Assembly: GCF_003287975.1 (NCBI RefSeq)
Contig: NZ_QMKQ01000008.1
Location: 62,001 to 126,000, forward strand
Direction of reading: 5' to 3'
DNA length: 64,000 nucleotides
From: Arthrobacter sp. AQ5-05
Lineage (GTDB): Bacteria; Actinomycetota; Actinomycetes; Actinomycetales; Micrococcaceae
Positions 43,183-52,491 of this stretch are shown here, piece after piece. Positions within the stretch are counted from its first letter, which is position 1. Every line of letters starts with the position of its first letter. Position numbers and translations under genes: made by a program. Below the pieces are notes generated by a model that was not told the DNA's origin, did not search any database, and saw only the letters and a program-made list of their open reading frames with translations.

Positions 43183-44058
43183 ATGCAGATCAACAACATC
43201 CTGGTCATTGGATCCGGTGCCATGGGCTCGCAGATCGGCATGCTTGCGGCTTTGGCCGGCTACCACACCACCATCCAGGACATTGCCGAGGAATCGCTGG
43301 CCGCTGCCCGCGCCCAGCTGTTCTCCCGCATGGACAACTCCGTGGCCAAGGGCCGGCTTTCCCGCACCGAAGCCGACGCGGCTCTGGCCCGCCTGCACAT
43401 CACCACCTCGCTTCAGGACGGCGCGGCCAACGCCGACTACGTCATCGAGGCCGCCACCGAGAAGCTGGGGATCAAGCGGGCCATCTTCGCCGCCCTGGAC
43501 CTCGCGGCCCCGCCCCACGCCATCCTGGCCACGAACTCCTCCACGTTGGGCTCCTCCAAGGTCGCCGCGGCCACCTCCCGCCCGTCCAAGGTGTGCAACA
43601 TGCACTTCTTCAACCCGGCACTGGTCATGAAGTGCGTCGAGGTCGTCCGCCACGAGGACACCAGCCAGGAAACCATCGACACCACCATGGAACTGGCACG
43701 CTCCCTGGGCAAGTCCCCGGTGCTGGTCAATCGCGAGATTCCCGGGTTCGTGGCCAACCGCCTGATGGGTGCGCTGCGCGACGAGGCGCTGGCCCTGCAG
43801 GAGGCCGGCATCGCCAGCATCGCGGACATCGACACCACCGCCAAGACCGCGCTGGGCCACCCGATGGGCCCGTTCGAGCTCATGGACCTGGTGGGCCTGG
43901 ATGTCAGCTACCTGATCCGCATGGCCACCTTCGAGGAGACCGGGGATGCGTCCGACCTGCCGCACCCCGATGTGAAGGCGCTCTACGAGGCCGGGCGCTT
44001 CGGCAAGAAGACCGGATCGGGCTGGTACGACTACGACGATTCCGGCACCAAGAAGTAG
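43183..44058 (+). CDS. 3-hydroxyacyl-CoA dehydrogenase family protein (3-hydroxybutyryl-CoA dehydrogenase-like)
   Basis: A 291-residue enzyme. The NAD motif is GSGAMGSQIGMLAALAGYHTTIQD, slightly unusual in having Ser where Gly is common (VIGSGAMG). The catalytic His lies in NMHFFNPALVMKCVEVV with upstream Ser (TNSSTLGSSKVA). NREIPGFVANRLMGALRDEAL and HPMGPFELMDLVGLDVSY complete the family pattern. Length fits the stand-alone HBD class. It would oxidise 3-hydroxybutyryl-CoA to acetoacetyl-CoA. Confidence 0.93.
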   Translation: MQINNILVIGSGAMGSQIGMLAALAGYHTTIQDIAEESLAAARAQLFSRMDNSVAKGRLSRTEADAALARLHITTSLQDGAANADYVIEAATEKLGIKRAIFAALDLAAPPHAILATNSSTLGSSKVAAATSRPSKVCNMHFFNPALVMKCVEVVRHEDTSQETIDTTMELARSLGKSPVLVNREIPGFVANRLMGALRDEALALQEAGIASIADIDTTAKTALGHPMGPFELMDLVGLDVSYLIRMATFEETGDASDLPHPDVKALYEAGRFGKKTGSGWYDYDDSGTKK

Positions 44059-44125
44059 TCCCCCTCCTTCCCGGAACCACCGGCCGGGACCCACACGCAC
44101 GACACCGAAGCAAAGGAAAAACACC

Positions 44126-45337
44126 ATGGCTGAGGCATTCCTCATTGGCGGGGCCCGCACCCCGGTCGGCCGCTACGGCGGTGCGCTCTCCTCGGTGCGC
44201 CCCGACGACCTGGCCGCCATCGCCATCAAGGCTGCGATCGAGCGCGCCGGCATCGACCCGGACACGGTGGACGAGGTCATCTTCGGCAACGCCAACGGAG
44301 CCGGCGAGGAAAACCGGAACGTCGCACGCATGGGCTGGCTGCTGGCCGGCTACGGCGATAGCGTCCCGGGCATCACGGTGAACCGCCTTTGTGCCTCGGG
44401 GCTGAGCGCCATCATCATGGCCAGCCACATGATCAAGGCCGGCGCCGCGGACATCGTCGTCGCCGGCGGCGTCGAGTCCATGAGTCGGGCGCCCTGGGTG
44501 CAGGAAAAGCCGGCCAAGGCCTTCTCCACGCCCGGCGAAATCTTTGACACCTCCATCGGCTGGCGCTTCGCCAACGACCGCTTCACCACAGGGGACCTGT
44601 CCCGGGGTGGCAAGATGACCTACTCCATGCCGCAGACCGCAGAGGAAGTCGCCGAGGTCTACGGAATCAGCCGGCAGGACGCCGACGCGTTCGCCGTTTC
44701 GTCCCACGAGCGCGCGCTCGCGGCCATGGCAGCAGGCCGGCTCACCGAGGAGATCGTGCCGGTGAGAATCCGCGGGCGCAAGGGCGAGACAGTGGTGGAC
44801 ACCGACGAGGGTCCACGTGCCGGGACCACCGCCGAGGTGCTCGCCGGGCTGCGTCCCATCATCAAGCCCGGCGGCGTTGTCACCGCCGGGAACTCCAGCA
44901 CGCTGAACGACGGTTCCTCCGCCATCGTGATCGCCTCCGAGGCCGCCATCAAGAAGTACGGGCTCACCGCGCGCGCCCGCATCGTCGATGGCGCCTCGGC
45001 CGGAACGGCCCCGGAGACCATGGGCATGGGCCCTGTTCCCTCGACCCTGAAGGTGCTGGACCGTGCCGGTTGGGGCATCGGGGACCTGGGCGCGGTCGAG
45101 CTCAACGAGGCCTTTGCCTCTCAATCCCTGGCGGTCATGCGGGAGCTGAAGCTTGATGCGGGCATCGTCAACAGCGACGGCGGCGCCATTGCTCTGGGCC
45201 ACCCGCTGGGCTCGAGCGGTTCACGCCTGGTGGTGACCCTGCTGGGCAGGATGGAGCGTGAGGACGCGGCACGCGGCTTGGCCACCATGTGCGTCGGCGT
45301 GGGCCAGGGAACCTCGATGCTCATCGAGCGGGGCTAG
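44126..45337 (+). CDS. Acetyl-CoA C-acyltransferase (thiolase)
   Basis: A 403-residue thiolase; ATG 44126 with AAAGGAAA. The nucleophilic Cys89 lies in VNRLCASGLSAI, the catalytic His in NSDGGAIALGHPLGSSGSR and the second Cys in MCVGVGQGTSM, all intact. NEAFASQSLAVMREL is the NEAF loop. It would cleave acetoacetyl-CoA to two acetyl-CoA as the last step of glutarate degradation, although beta-ketoadipyl-CoA is a possible alternative substrate. A strong terminator follows. Confidence 0.94.
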   Translation: MAEAFLIGGARTPVGRYGGALSSVRPDDLAAIAIKAAIERAGIDPDTVDEVIFGNANGAGEENRNVARMGWLLAGYGDSVPGITVNRLCASGLSAIIMASHMIKAGAADIVVAGGVESMSRAPWVQEKPAKAFSTPGEIFDTSIGWRFANDRFTTGDLSRGGKMTYSMPQTAEEVAEVYGISRQDADAFAVSSHERALAAMAAGRLTEEIVPVRIRGRKGETVVDTDEGPRAGTTAEVLAGLRPIIKPGGVVTAGNSSTLNDGSSAIVIASEAAIKKYGLTARARIVDGASAGTAPETMGMGPVPSTLKVLDRAGWGIGDLGAVELNEAFASQSLAVMRELKLDAGIVNSDGGAIALGHPLGSSGSRLVVTLLGRMEREDAARGLATMCVGVGQGTSMLIERG

Positions 45338-45353
45338 GGATCGATTGGTTCGG

Positions 45354-45395
45354 CGATGGCCGTGCACCTGCAATTGTGCAGGTGCACGGCCATCG
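45354..45395 (+). terminator. Intrinsic terminator of the glutarate operon
   Basis: CGATGGCCGTGCACCTGCA (45354-45372) pairs perfectly with TGCAGGTGCACGGCCATCG (45377-45395) around a 4-nt loop, followed by TGTTTT. Confidence 0.92.
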
Positions 45396-45591
45396 TGTTT
45401 TCAGCGGTCGGGTTGGTCTTCCTTGGTGTGGATGACATACGGCCACCAAGACCAAACGCGAACGGCGCCAGGGGACAAACATCAGGCTCGTGGGCGATCA
45501 ATCCGCAGGTCATCGTCGCAACCCTACCGCCGGGAATTCCCACGGTTCCCCAACGAACGTCAGCTAAACGCAAATCCTCCGCGCAAACCAC

Positions 45592-45646
45592 TTGACGTTG
45601 CCACACAAACGGGCATAAAGTCATTCAAACACAGATTCATGTGTGG
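45592..45646 (+). promoter_or_regulatory. Promoter and operator region of the fructose operon
   Basis: TTGACG (45592-45597), a 17-nt spacer and ATAAAG (45615-45620). CCACACA (45601-45607) and TGTGTGG (45640-45646) form an outer inverted repeat, and TTCAAACACA plus TTCATGTGTG lie between. These are probable DeoR-type sites for the FruR-like regulator. Confidence 0.55.
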
Positions 45647-45670
45647 CACATCACTGGATGCGAGGAAGCC

Positions 45671-46447
45671 ATGTTCGCCGAAGAGCGGCACCGACTGATC
45701 ACTGAGATGATCGCCGGCAACGGGAAGGTCACCGTCGCCGAACTCTCGGCACGTTTCGAGATCACCCGCGAAACCGTCCGCCGCGATCTGGCACAGCTCG
45801 AGTCCGAGGGCACGCTGCGCCGCGTCCACGGCGGGGCCGTGGCCACCCAGGCGGCGAGCACCCGGGAGGAAAGCCACAGCGAACGGACCACCATCCATTC
45901 CGAGGCCAAGGCACGCATCGCCCAGGCAGCCCACCTGCTCCTTCCGGCCGAGGGCGTCTCGGTCATGCTCGATGCCGGAACCACCACCGAGATCCTGGCC
46001 GGGCTGATCGCCCGGAACTCGTTCAACACCCCCTCGCTGGTCATCACCCACGCACTGCCGATCGCGCAGCGCCTGGCCGGAAACCCGCGGATCCCGCTGG
46101 AACTCATCGGCGGCCGGGTGCGCGGGCTGACCAGCGCCGCCACCGGTGCCGGAACCGTCGAGCAGTTCTCCCGTCTCAGCGCCGATGTGGCCTTCATCGG
46201 CACCAACGCCCTGCACTCCGGCTTCGGCCTGAGCACCCCCGACCCCATGGAGGCCACGGTCAAGACCGCCATGGTCGCCAGCGCCCAGCGCGTGATCGTG
46301 CTGGCCGACTCCTCCAAATTCGAAAGGCTCACCCTCGTGCAATTCGCGAAACTCGACGCCATTGACACCCTGGTCACCGAGGCCGCCCCCGTCGGCGAGC
46401 TGGCCGCGGCCCTCGAGGCCGCCGACGTGGAGGTGGTCCTGGCATGA
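45671..46447 (+). CDS. fruR: DeoR family transcriptional regulator of fructose operon
   Basis: A 258-residue repressor; ATG 45671 with GAGGA. N-terminal HTH: FAEERHRLITEMIAGNGKVTVAELSARFEITRETVRRDLAQLESEGTLRRVHGGAV. The sugar-phosphate-sensing domain contains MLDAGTTTEILAGLI, LELIGGRVRG and DVAFIGTNALHSGFGLSTPD, and DSSKFERLTLVQFAKL near the end. It is the first gene of the fru operon and overlaps fruK by ATGA. It most likely represses the operon until fructose 1-phosphate accumulates; that effector is inferred from family behaviour. Confidence 0.9.
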   Translation: MFAEERHRLITEMIAGNGKVTVAELSARFEITRETVRRDLAQLESEGTLRRVHGGAVATQAASTREESHSERTTIHSEAKARIAQAAHLLLPAEGVSVMLDAGTTTEILAGLIARNSFNTPSLVITHALPIAQRLAGNPRIPLELIGGRVRGLTSAATGAGTVEQFSRLSADVAFIGTNALHSGFGLSTPDPMEATVKTAMVASAQRVIVLADSSKFERLTLVQFAKLDAIDTLVTEAAPVGELAAALEAADVEVVLA

Positions 46448-47424
46448 TCGTCACCCTGACCATGAACCCCGCCCTGGACAAGACCATCGAGCTGGGCGCC
46501 GCACTGGCCCACGGAGACGTGCAGCGTTCGCGCGGCTCCCACATCCAGGCCGCGGGCAAGGGCGTGAACGTCTCGCGCGCCATCGCCCAGGCCGGGGTCA
46601 AGACCCTGGCGGTGCTTCCCGGCGCCGGCACCGATCCGCTGCTGCGCCAGCTGATCCTTGATGACGTCGACCACCGCTCGGTGCACATCGACCACCTGCT
46701 GCGCACCAACATCACCATCACCGACCCCGACGGCACCACCACCAAGATCAACGAACAGGGCCCGGTGCTCAACTCCGCGGTGCTCGAGGAACTGGTGCGC
46801 GTGGTCGTGGAGGTTTCGCGGACCGCGACCTGGCTCGTGCTGGCCGGATCGCTGCCCCCGGGCGTGGAACCGGGCTTCTACGCGGACCTGGTGGCCACGG
46901 TCCGGACTGCCCTGGGCGATGCGGCACCGAAAATCGCGGTTGACACCTCCGAGGCCCCGCTGCGTGCGCTCTTCGCCGACGGCGTGGACACGCTGCCGGA
47001 CTTGATCAAGCCCAACGCCGAGGAACTGGCCGAACTCACCGGCCAGGGCACGGGCCCGGGCTTCGAGGACTCCCCCACCGCCACCGCCGCCGCGGCCCAG
47101 GCACTGGTCGACCGCGGGGTCGGCGCCGTGCTGGCAACCCTGGGTGCCGGGGGCGCGGTGCTGGTCACCGCAGAGGGTGCCTGGACCGCCAGCCACGCGC
47201 CCATCGTCCCGCGTTCCACCGTCGGCGCGGGGGACTCGGCCCTGGCCGGGTACCTGCTGGCCGATGTCGCCGGATACGCCCCGGCCCACTGCCTGTCCCG
47301 TGCCGTGGCCTACGGGTCCGCGGCCGCAGCCCTTCCCGGCTCCGCCATCCCCACCCCCAACCAGCTGGCTCCCGACGCCGTCACCGTCGCCGAGCTGTCC
47401 AAAACCCCAAGGACGACGTCATGA
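46444..47424 (+). CDS. fruK: 1-phosphofructokinase
   Basis: A 326-residue PfkB-family kinase that converts fructose 1-phosphate to fructose 1,6-bisphosphate. MIVTLTMNPALDKTIEL, GKGVNVSRAIAQAG (substrate loop), KINEQGPVL, LAGSLPPGVEPGFY and the ATP/catalytic motif STVGAGDSALAGYL with its Asp base are all present. It overlaps fruR upstream and the PTS permease downstream by four bases each. Confidence 0.95.
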   Translation: MIVTLTMNPALDKTIELGAALAHGDVQRSRGSHIQAAGKGVNVSRAIAQAGVKTLAVLPGAGTDPLLRQLILDDVDHRSVHIDHLLRTNITITDPDGTTTKINEQGPVLNSAVLEELVRVVVEVSRTATWLVLAGSLPPGVEPGFYADLVATVRTALGDAAPKIAVDTSEAPLRALFADGVDTLPDLIKPNAEELAELTGQGTGPGFEDSPTATAAAAQALVDRGVGAVLATLGAGGAVLVTAEGAWTASHAPIVPRSTVGAGDSALAGYLLADVAGYAPAHCLSRAVAYGSAAAALPGSAIPTPNQLAPDAVTVAELSKTPRTTS

Positions 47425-49487
47425 TCGAACTCATCAACCGGGCCCTTGTCAGCCTGGATGCAGATCTCGGCACCACCACCGACACGGTGATCGAACACCT
47501 GGCGGCCCTGGTCGCGACCCAGGGTCGGGCCACCGATGCCACGGCCCTGGCCGCCGACGCCAAGGCCCGCGAGGCCAAGACCGCCACCGGCGTGCCCGGC
47601 GGCATCGCGATCCCGCACTGCCGTTCGGCAGCGGTGCTCGAGCCCACCCTGGCCATGGCCCGGCTGGCCCCGGCCGTGGACTTCGGCGCCAAGGACGGCC
47701 CGGCGGACCTGGTGTTCTTCATCGCCGCACCCGAGGGTGCCGATACGGCCCACCTGAAGCTGCTCTCCAAGCTCGCCCGCGCACTGGTCAAGAAGTCCTT
47801 CACCGCCGCCCTGCGCGCCGCCGCCAGCGAGGACGAGATCGTGGAGCTGGTTTCCGCGGTGCTCTCCGACGACCCGGCGGCCGCCGCCGCGGCCGTTGCG
47901 GCAACGGAAAACCCGGCACCGGCCGCGGCGGAAACCTCGACCGCGGAGCGCAAGCCGAGGATCGTCGCCGTCACCGCCTGCCCCACCGGCATCGCCCACA
48001 CCTACATGGCCGCCGACTCCCTGGCCCAGACCGCCGAGGAACTGGGCGTCGAGTTCGCCGTCGAGACCCAGGGCTCCTCGGGCTCCACACCGCTGCCCAA
48101 GTCCGTCATCGACGCGGCCGACGCCGTGATCTTCGCCGTGGACGTGGATGTGCGCGACCGTTCCCGCTTCGCCGGCAAGCCGCTGATCCAGGTCCCGGTC
48201 AAGCGCGGCATCGACGAACCGGCCAAGCTCATCAACGACGCCATCGCCGCCTCCAAGGACCCTCACTCCCGCCGCGTCCCGGCCGGCACGGGCACCGAGG
48301 AAACGAGCGAATCCACGGGCAAGGAATCCTTCGGCCGCGGGCTCAAGCGCGCGCTGCTGACCGGGGTTTCCTACATGATCCCGTTCGTCGCCGGCGGCGG
48401 GCTGCTCATGGCCCTGGGCTTCCTGCTCGGCGGCTACGCGATCACCACCGTCGCCGACGACGTGCTGGGCGCCAACACCCTCTTCAACCTGCCCGGCGCC
48501 GACATCGTGAACCAGATCGATGCCCAATTCGGCCCGCTCGGTGTCTACCTGGGTGCCGTGGCGTTCAAGGTCGGCAACCTGTCGATGGCCTTCCTGGTCC
48601 CTGCGCTGGCCGGCTACATCGCCTACGCCTACGCGGATCGGCCGGGCATCGCCCCGGGTTTCACCGCCGGTGCCGTTGCCGGGTTCATGGGCGCCGGCTT
48701 CCTCGGCGGCATCGTCGGCGGCGTGCTCGCCGGCCTGGCCGCCCGCTGGATCGGCTCGTGGAAGGTCCCGCGCTTCATGCGCGGGCTCATGCCGGTGGTC
48801 ATCGTGCCGTTGTTGGCCTCGATCATCGCCTCCGGGTTGATGTTCCTGATATTGGGCGGGCCGATCGCCAAGCTCACCGTGGCACTGAACGGCTGGCTCT
48901 CGGGCATGACCGGCACCGCCGCCATCACCCTGGGACTGATCCTGGGACTGATGATGGCCGTGGACCTGGGTGGCCCGGTCAACAAGGTCGCCTACTCCTT
49001 CGCGGTGGCCGGACTGGGTGCCGGATCGATCGCGGCGAACCCCGCCCCGCTGATGATCATGGCGGCGGTCATGGCAGCCGGCATGGTGCCCCCGCTGGCC
49101 ATGGCCCTGGCCACCGTCATCTCACCGAGGCTGTTCACCGGTGCCGAGCGCGAGAACGGCAAGGCCGCCTGGCTGCTGGGGGCATCGTTCATCTCCGAGG
49201 GCGCCATCCCGTTCGCCGCCTCCGATCCGCTGCGTGTGATTCCGGCCTCCATGGTCGGCGGCGGCATCACCGGGGCCATGATCATGGGCTTCCACGTCGT
49301 TTCCCAGGCCCCGCACGGCGGCATCTTCGTCTTCTTCGCGATGAACAACACCTGGCCGATGTTCCTGGTCGCAACCCTGGTGGGAACCGTGGTCTCGGCC
49401 GTCCTGGTGATCGTGCTCAAGAAATTCGTCCGCAAGCCCGTCGCGCAGGTCGTGGCCGTCGCCGAACCGGTCAAGGTCGCCGCGTAG
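47421..49487 (+). CDS. fruA: Fructose PTS transporter, EIIA-EIIB-EIIC fusion
   Basis: A 688-residue fused permease. The EIIA domain (about 1-150) has the phosphorylation His66 in GIAIPHCRS. An Ala/Pro-rich linker leads to EIIB (about 178-280) with Cys187 in VTACPTGIAHTYMAADSL. EIIC (about 315-670) begins KRALLTGVSYMIPFVAGGGLLMALGF and contains LGGPVNKVAYSFAVAG, FISEGAIPFAASDP and ten or so membrane segments. It imports fructose as fructose 1-phosphate. Order A-B-C and linkage to fruK and HPr are usual for actinobacteria. Confidence 0.96.
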   Translation: MIELINRALVSLDADLGTTTDTVIEHLAALVATQGRATDATALAADAKAREAKTATGVPGGIAIPHCRSAAVLEPTLAMARLAPAVDFGAKDGPADLVFFIAAPEGADTAHLKLLSKLARALVKKSFTAALRAAASEDEIVELVSAVLSDDPAAAAAAVAATENPAPAAAETSTAERKPRIVAVTACPTGIAHTYMAADSLAQTAEELGVEFAVETQGSSGSTPLPKSVIDAADAVIFAVDVDVRDRSRFAGKPLIQVPVKRGIDEPAKLINDAIAASKDPHSRRVPAGTGTEETSESTGKESFGRGLKRALLTGVSYMIPFVAGGGLLMALGFLLGGYAITTVADDVLGANTLFNLPGADIVNQIDAQFGPLGVYLGAVAFKVGNLSMAFLVPALAGYIAYAYADRPGIAPGFTAGAVAGFMGAGFLGGIVGGVLAGLAARWIGSWKVPRFMRGLMPVVIVPLLASIIASGLMFLILGGPIAKLTVALNGWLSGMTGTAAITLGLILGLMMAVDLGGPVNKVAYSFAVAGLGAGSIAANPAPLMIMAAVMAAGMVPPLAMALATVISPRLFTGAERENGKAAWLLGASFISEGAIPFAASDPLRVIPASMVGGGITGAMIMGFHVVSQAPHGGIFVFFAMNNTWPMFLVATLVGTVVSAVLVIVLKKFVRKPVAQVVAVAEPVKVAA

Positions 49488-49536
49488 GCGGCTCCACGCA
49501 ACCTGCCAAACACACCCCAACCCCAAGGAGCTCCCC

Positions 49537-49812
49537 ATGGCAGAACGCATTGCCACCATCGCCAGCCGCGTCGGCCTGCACGCCCGCCCGGCAGCCATCT
49601 TCGCCGAGGCCGCCGGCAACGAGGACCTCGAGGTCACCATCGCCCGCGAGGGCGAGCCGGCCGAGGACGCACTCGACGCCGCCAGCATCCTGTCGCTGAT
49701 GGGTCTGGGCGCCGCACACGGCACCAAGGTCGTCCTGCGCGCCGAGGGCGACGGGGCAGAGTCCGTGCTCGAGGCCCTGGCCGCGATCCTGGAAACGGAC
49801 CACGACGCCTAA
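49537..49812 (+). CDS. ptsH: Phosphocarrier protein HPr
   Basis: A 91-residue protein. The active-site His15 is in ASRVGLHARPAAIF, and SILSLMGLGAAHGTKV has a Ser at the regulatory position. Length and strand pattern are normal. It is 49 bp after fruA with AAGGAG upstream, so it is expressed with the transporter it energises. EI (ptsI) is not in the window. Confidence 0.96.
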   Translation: MAERIATIASRVGLHARPAAIFAEAAGNEDLEVTIAREGEPAEDALDAASILSLMGLGAAHGTKVVLRAEGDGAESVLEALAAILETDHDA

Positions 49813-49837
49813 GGTTCGTTGCTCCGTTTTATCCTCG

Positions 49838-49880
49838 GAATCCCCGGTCGGGCTTCATTTCGAAGCCCCACCGGGGATTC
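49838..49880 (+). terminator. Intrinsic terminator of the fructose operon
   Basis: GAATCCCCGGTCGGGCTTC (49838-49856) pairs with GAAGCCCCACCGGGGATTC (49862-49880) with one mismatch, loop of 5 nt. Confidence 0.88.
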
Positions 49881-50178
49881 GGCTTCCAGGGACGAAACCT
49901 GCCCGAGCCTATCGACATGTGTCGACACCTGGCGGTTTTCCGAGGCAACAATCGGGTCCTCCGGGCTGTCCGGGCCCGCCTCGTGCCGGCAATTGTGTCC
50001 TTGGGTAAAGTCCCGTGACTCCCGGTGTCCAGGTGCTCGATCCCGGCCAACCTGGGTGCGTACATTGGCGGCATGCGCCACCGGCAGTGGTGGCCACAGC
50101 CCATGCACGCCCAGGCCTCCCACCAGCCCGCCCTTGAAAGCGGGTACGGTTCGAGGCGGAAACGAGGAACCCGCCCCC

Positions 50179-51021
50179 ATGCCGCAATCAACGCTTGCTC
50201 CCGTCAGGTCCGACGAACGCGAGAGGTCCGATTTCGCCGCGGATTGGCGCAGCTGGCACCAGCACCGCCTGCAGTCGCTGTCGGCACCCAACGGGCTCCT
50301 TGCCGCCACCGCCCTGCACTGGGTCACCGGCGAAGCCACCCGCTTCGAGGGGCTTCCCGGACAGTGGTGGGTCCACGACGACTGGCTCTATGTGGAACTT
50401 GGGGCCTCCGAAAGCCTGCTCTTCAACGGCACCCTGGTCACCGGGGTGCAGAAGCTGGGGAGCATCGCCGAACGTGAGGGATTCAATCTGGGCCACGGCG
50501 AAAGAATCCTTGAGGCGGCCAAGCGCGGCGGCAGGTACATCCTGCGCCCGCGGCACCCGCAGAACCCGCTGCTGCAGGACTTCAGCGGCGTCCCCGCCTA
50601 CGCCCCGGATGCGCGCTGGCGCGTGGGCGGCACCTTCCGTCGCTTTGCCGAACCCCGCCCGACCCGGGTCGGCGCGGCGGTCGAGGGCATCGAGCACACC
50701 TACCGGTCCCCCGGCGAGGTCGTCTTCGAACTCAACGGCTCCACCCACGTCCTGACCGCCTTCAACGGGCACCCCGACGGATCACTGGACGTGTTGTTCA
50801 CCGACGCCACCTCGGGCAAGACCACCTATGCCGCCAGCCGCTCGCTGCATCTCGAGGCGCCCGGCCCCGACGGCGGCGTTGTCCTGGACTTCAACCGGGC
50901 GGTGAACCTGCCCTGCGCCTTCACCGACCTGGCCACCTGCCCGCTGCCGCCGGCGGAGAACCGCCTGAAGATCGCCATTGAAGCCGGAGAGAAGATCCCC
51001 TGCGAACGCTCCGCCGGGTAG
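50179..51021 (+). CDS. DUF1684 domain-containing protein
   Basis: A 280-residue cytoplasmic protein; ATG 50179 with CGAGGAA upstream. The family signature near the C terminus, LDFNRAVNLPCAFTDLATCPLPPAENRLKIAIEAGEK, is strongly conserved. WRSWHQHRLQSLSAPNGLLAATALHWV at the start and YRLP-type strand GRYILRPRHPQNPLLQDFSGVPAY are also typical. The beta-rich fold has no known function. Two Cys in PCAFTDLATC could bind metal or be structural. It stands alone between the fru operon and a convergent efflux gene. Confidence 0.88.
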   Translation: MPQSTLAPVRSDERERSDFAADWRSWHQHRLQSLSAPNGLLAATALHWVTGEATRFEGLPGQWWVHDDWLYVELGASESLLFNGTLVTGVQKLGSIAEREGFNLGHGERILEAAKRGGRYILRPRHPQNPLLQDFSGVPAYAPDARWRVGGTFRRFAEPRPTRVGAAVEGIEHTYRSPGEVVFELNGSTHVLTAFNGHPDGSLDVLFTDATSGKTTYAASRSLHLEAPGPDGGVVLDFNRAVNLPCAFTDLATCPLPPAENRLKIAIEAGEKIPCERSAG

Positions 51022-51102
51022 CGGCTCCCGGACAAGGCCGGCATCGCCGCACCCTCCTTCGGACTCGGTTGCCCGGTGCGCCTCCGAAACCCGGTGCCGT
51101 GG

Positions 51103-52491
51103 CTAGGTTGCGGAGCGGAATCGCGTGGCGACCCCGTTGACGATCAAGGCGAGGAACACCACCAGGCAGAGCACCGCACCGATCTCGAAGGTGAGGTCGA
51201 TTCCGGCGGCGGTGGCGTGGTGGTCGGCCGAGGTGTTCGCCGCGATGACGGCACCGGAGATGGCAGTGCCGAAGGAGCTGCCGATGGTGCGCAGGACCTG
51301 GTTGAAACTCACCGAGCTGCCCAGTTCCTCGGTGGCCACGCTGCGGGCGATCAGCGCCGGCATGGCCGCATAGGCCGCGCCCATCCCCAACCCGAAGACC
51401 AGCATGCCCAGCAGGATTTCCCAGAGCCGGCCGTGCACCAGCCACAGCAGCGTTCCGGCGAGGGCCATCAACGCCGCCCCGATCGGCAACAGCGTCGCCA
51501 AGGAGAACTTGTGGCCCAACCGACGCACCAGGCGATTGGCCGCAAGGCTGCCCACGGACAAGGGGAACATCACGAAGCCTGCCCAGAAGACGGGCAGGGA
51601 CAGGCCGTAGCCGGTGGATGCGGGAGCCTGGGCCACGAGGCTTGCCAGCGACAGGCCGATGTACAGCGCGGCGCCGAGCCCGACGGCCGTAAGGTTTGCC
51701 AGCAGCACCTCCCCGTTGCCGAGCACGCGCAGGTTGATCAGCGGATGGCCGCTGCGCAGCTCCGCACGGGTCCACAGGGACAGCAGCAGCACGGCGACCG
51801 CCAGGATGCCAATGGTCCAGGGCGAGCCCCAGCCCCAGCGGGGGCCTTCGCTGATCCCCAGCAGCAGGGTGCCAAGCCCGAAGGCCAGCAGCGTGGCGCC
51901 GGCGGAATCGAAGGGAATCGACGCGGCATGCTCATCGGGTCCGTTGGGAATGACCCGGATGACCACGACGATGGCGCTGAGCACGAACAGGGCGGCAAAC
52001 CAAAAGGCCCATCTGAAACCGGTGAGCCCGGCGATGATTCCGGTCAGCGGGTAGCCAATGCCGATTCCGGTGGCCACCGTGACCGAGAGGCTGGAGATGG
52101 CTCCCTGGATCTTGGGGGTATCCACGTAACGGCGCGCCAGGGAGATTGTCACCGCGACGATTCCGTAGGTCAGCCCCTGGAGGGTGCGTCCGATCAGGAA
52201 CACCGTGAAGTTCGGGGCCAGTGCGGCGATGATGGATCCGGCCAGGATGATCCCCAGGGATACCAGCAGGAGCTTCTTCTTGTGCGGGCCATCGCTGAGC
52301 CTGCCCATCACCGGTGTGGCAATGGCACCGGCCAGGAGGTTCAGCGTCAGCATCCATTGTGCGGTACTGACCGGTACCCCCATTTCCTGGGAAATCGAGG
52401 GCACCAGCAACATGCCCAAGGAGCTGACAATGGCCGTGGAAAGCGCCGCGTAGACCAACGCCGGCACCATGGGGGAACGCGTTTCAGCCAT
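51103..52491 (-). CDS. MFS transporter, DHA2-type drug efflux
   Basis: A 462-residue permease with about 14 hydrophobic segments. WMLTLNLLAGAIATPVMGRLSDGPHKKKLLL is the loop 2-3 motif, LIGRTLQGLTYGIVAVTISLARRYV motif B, and GIGYPLTGIIAGLTGFRWAFW motif C (antiporter). LGSSVSFNQVLRTIGSSFGTAISG is typical of EmrB/QacA relatives. It overlaps the MarR-type gene by 8 nt and is controlled with it, so it likely exports a toxic compound sensed by that regulator. Confidence 0.92.
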   Translation of the reverse strand: MAETRSPMVPALVYAALSTAIVSSLGMLLVPSISQEMGVPVSTAQWMLTLNLLAGAIATPVMGRLSDGPHKKKLLLVSLGIILAGSIIAALAPNFTVFLIGRTLQGLTYGIVAVTISLARRYVDTPKIQGAISSLSVTVATGIGIGYPLTGIIAGLTGFRWAFWFAALFVLSAIVVVIRVIPNGPDEHAASIPFDSAGATLLAFGLGTLLLGISEGPRWGWGSPWTIGILAVAVLLLSLWTRAELRSGHPLINLRVLGNGEVLLANLTAVGLGAALYIGLSLASLVAQAPASTGYGLSLPVFWAGFVMFPLSVGSLAANRLVRRLGHKFSLATLLPIGAALMALAGTLLWLVHGRLWEILLGMLVFGLGMGAAYAAMPALIARSVATEELGSSVSFNQVLRTIGSSFGTAISGAVIAANTSADHHATAAGIDLTFEIGAVLCLVVFLALIVNGVATRFRSAT

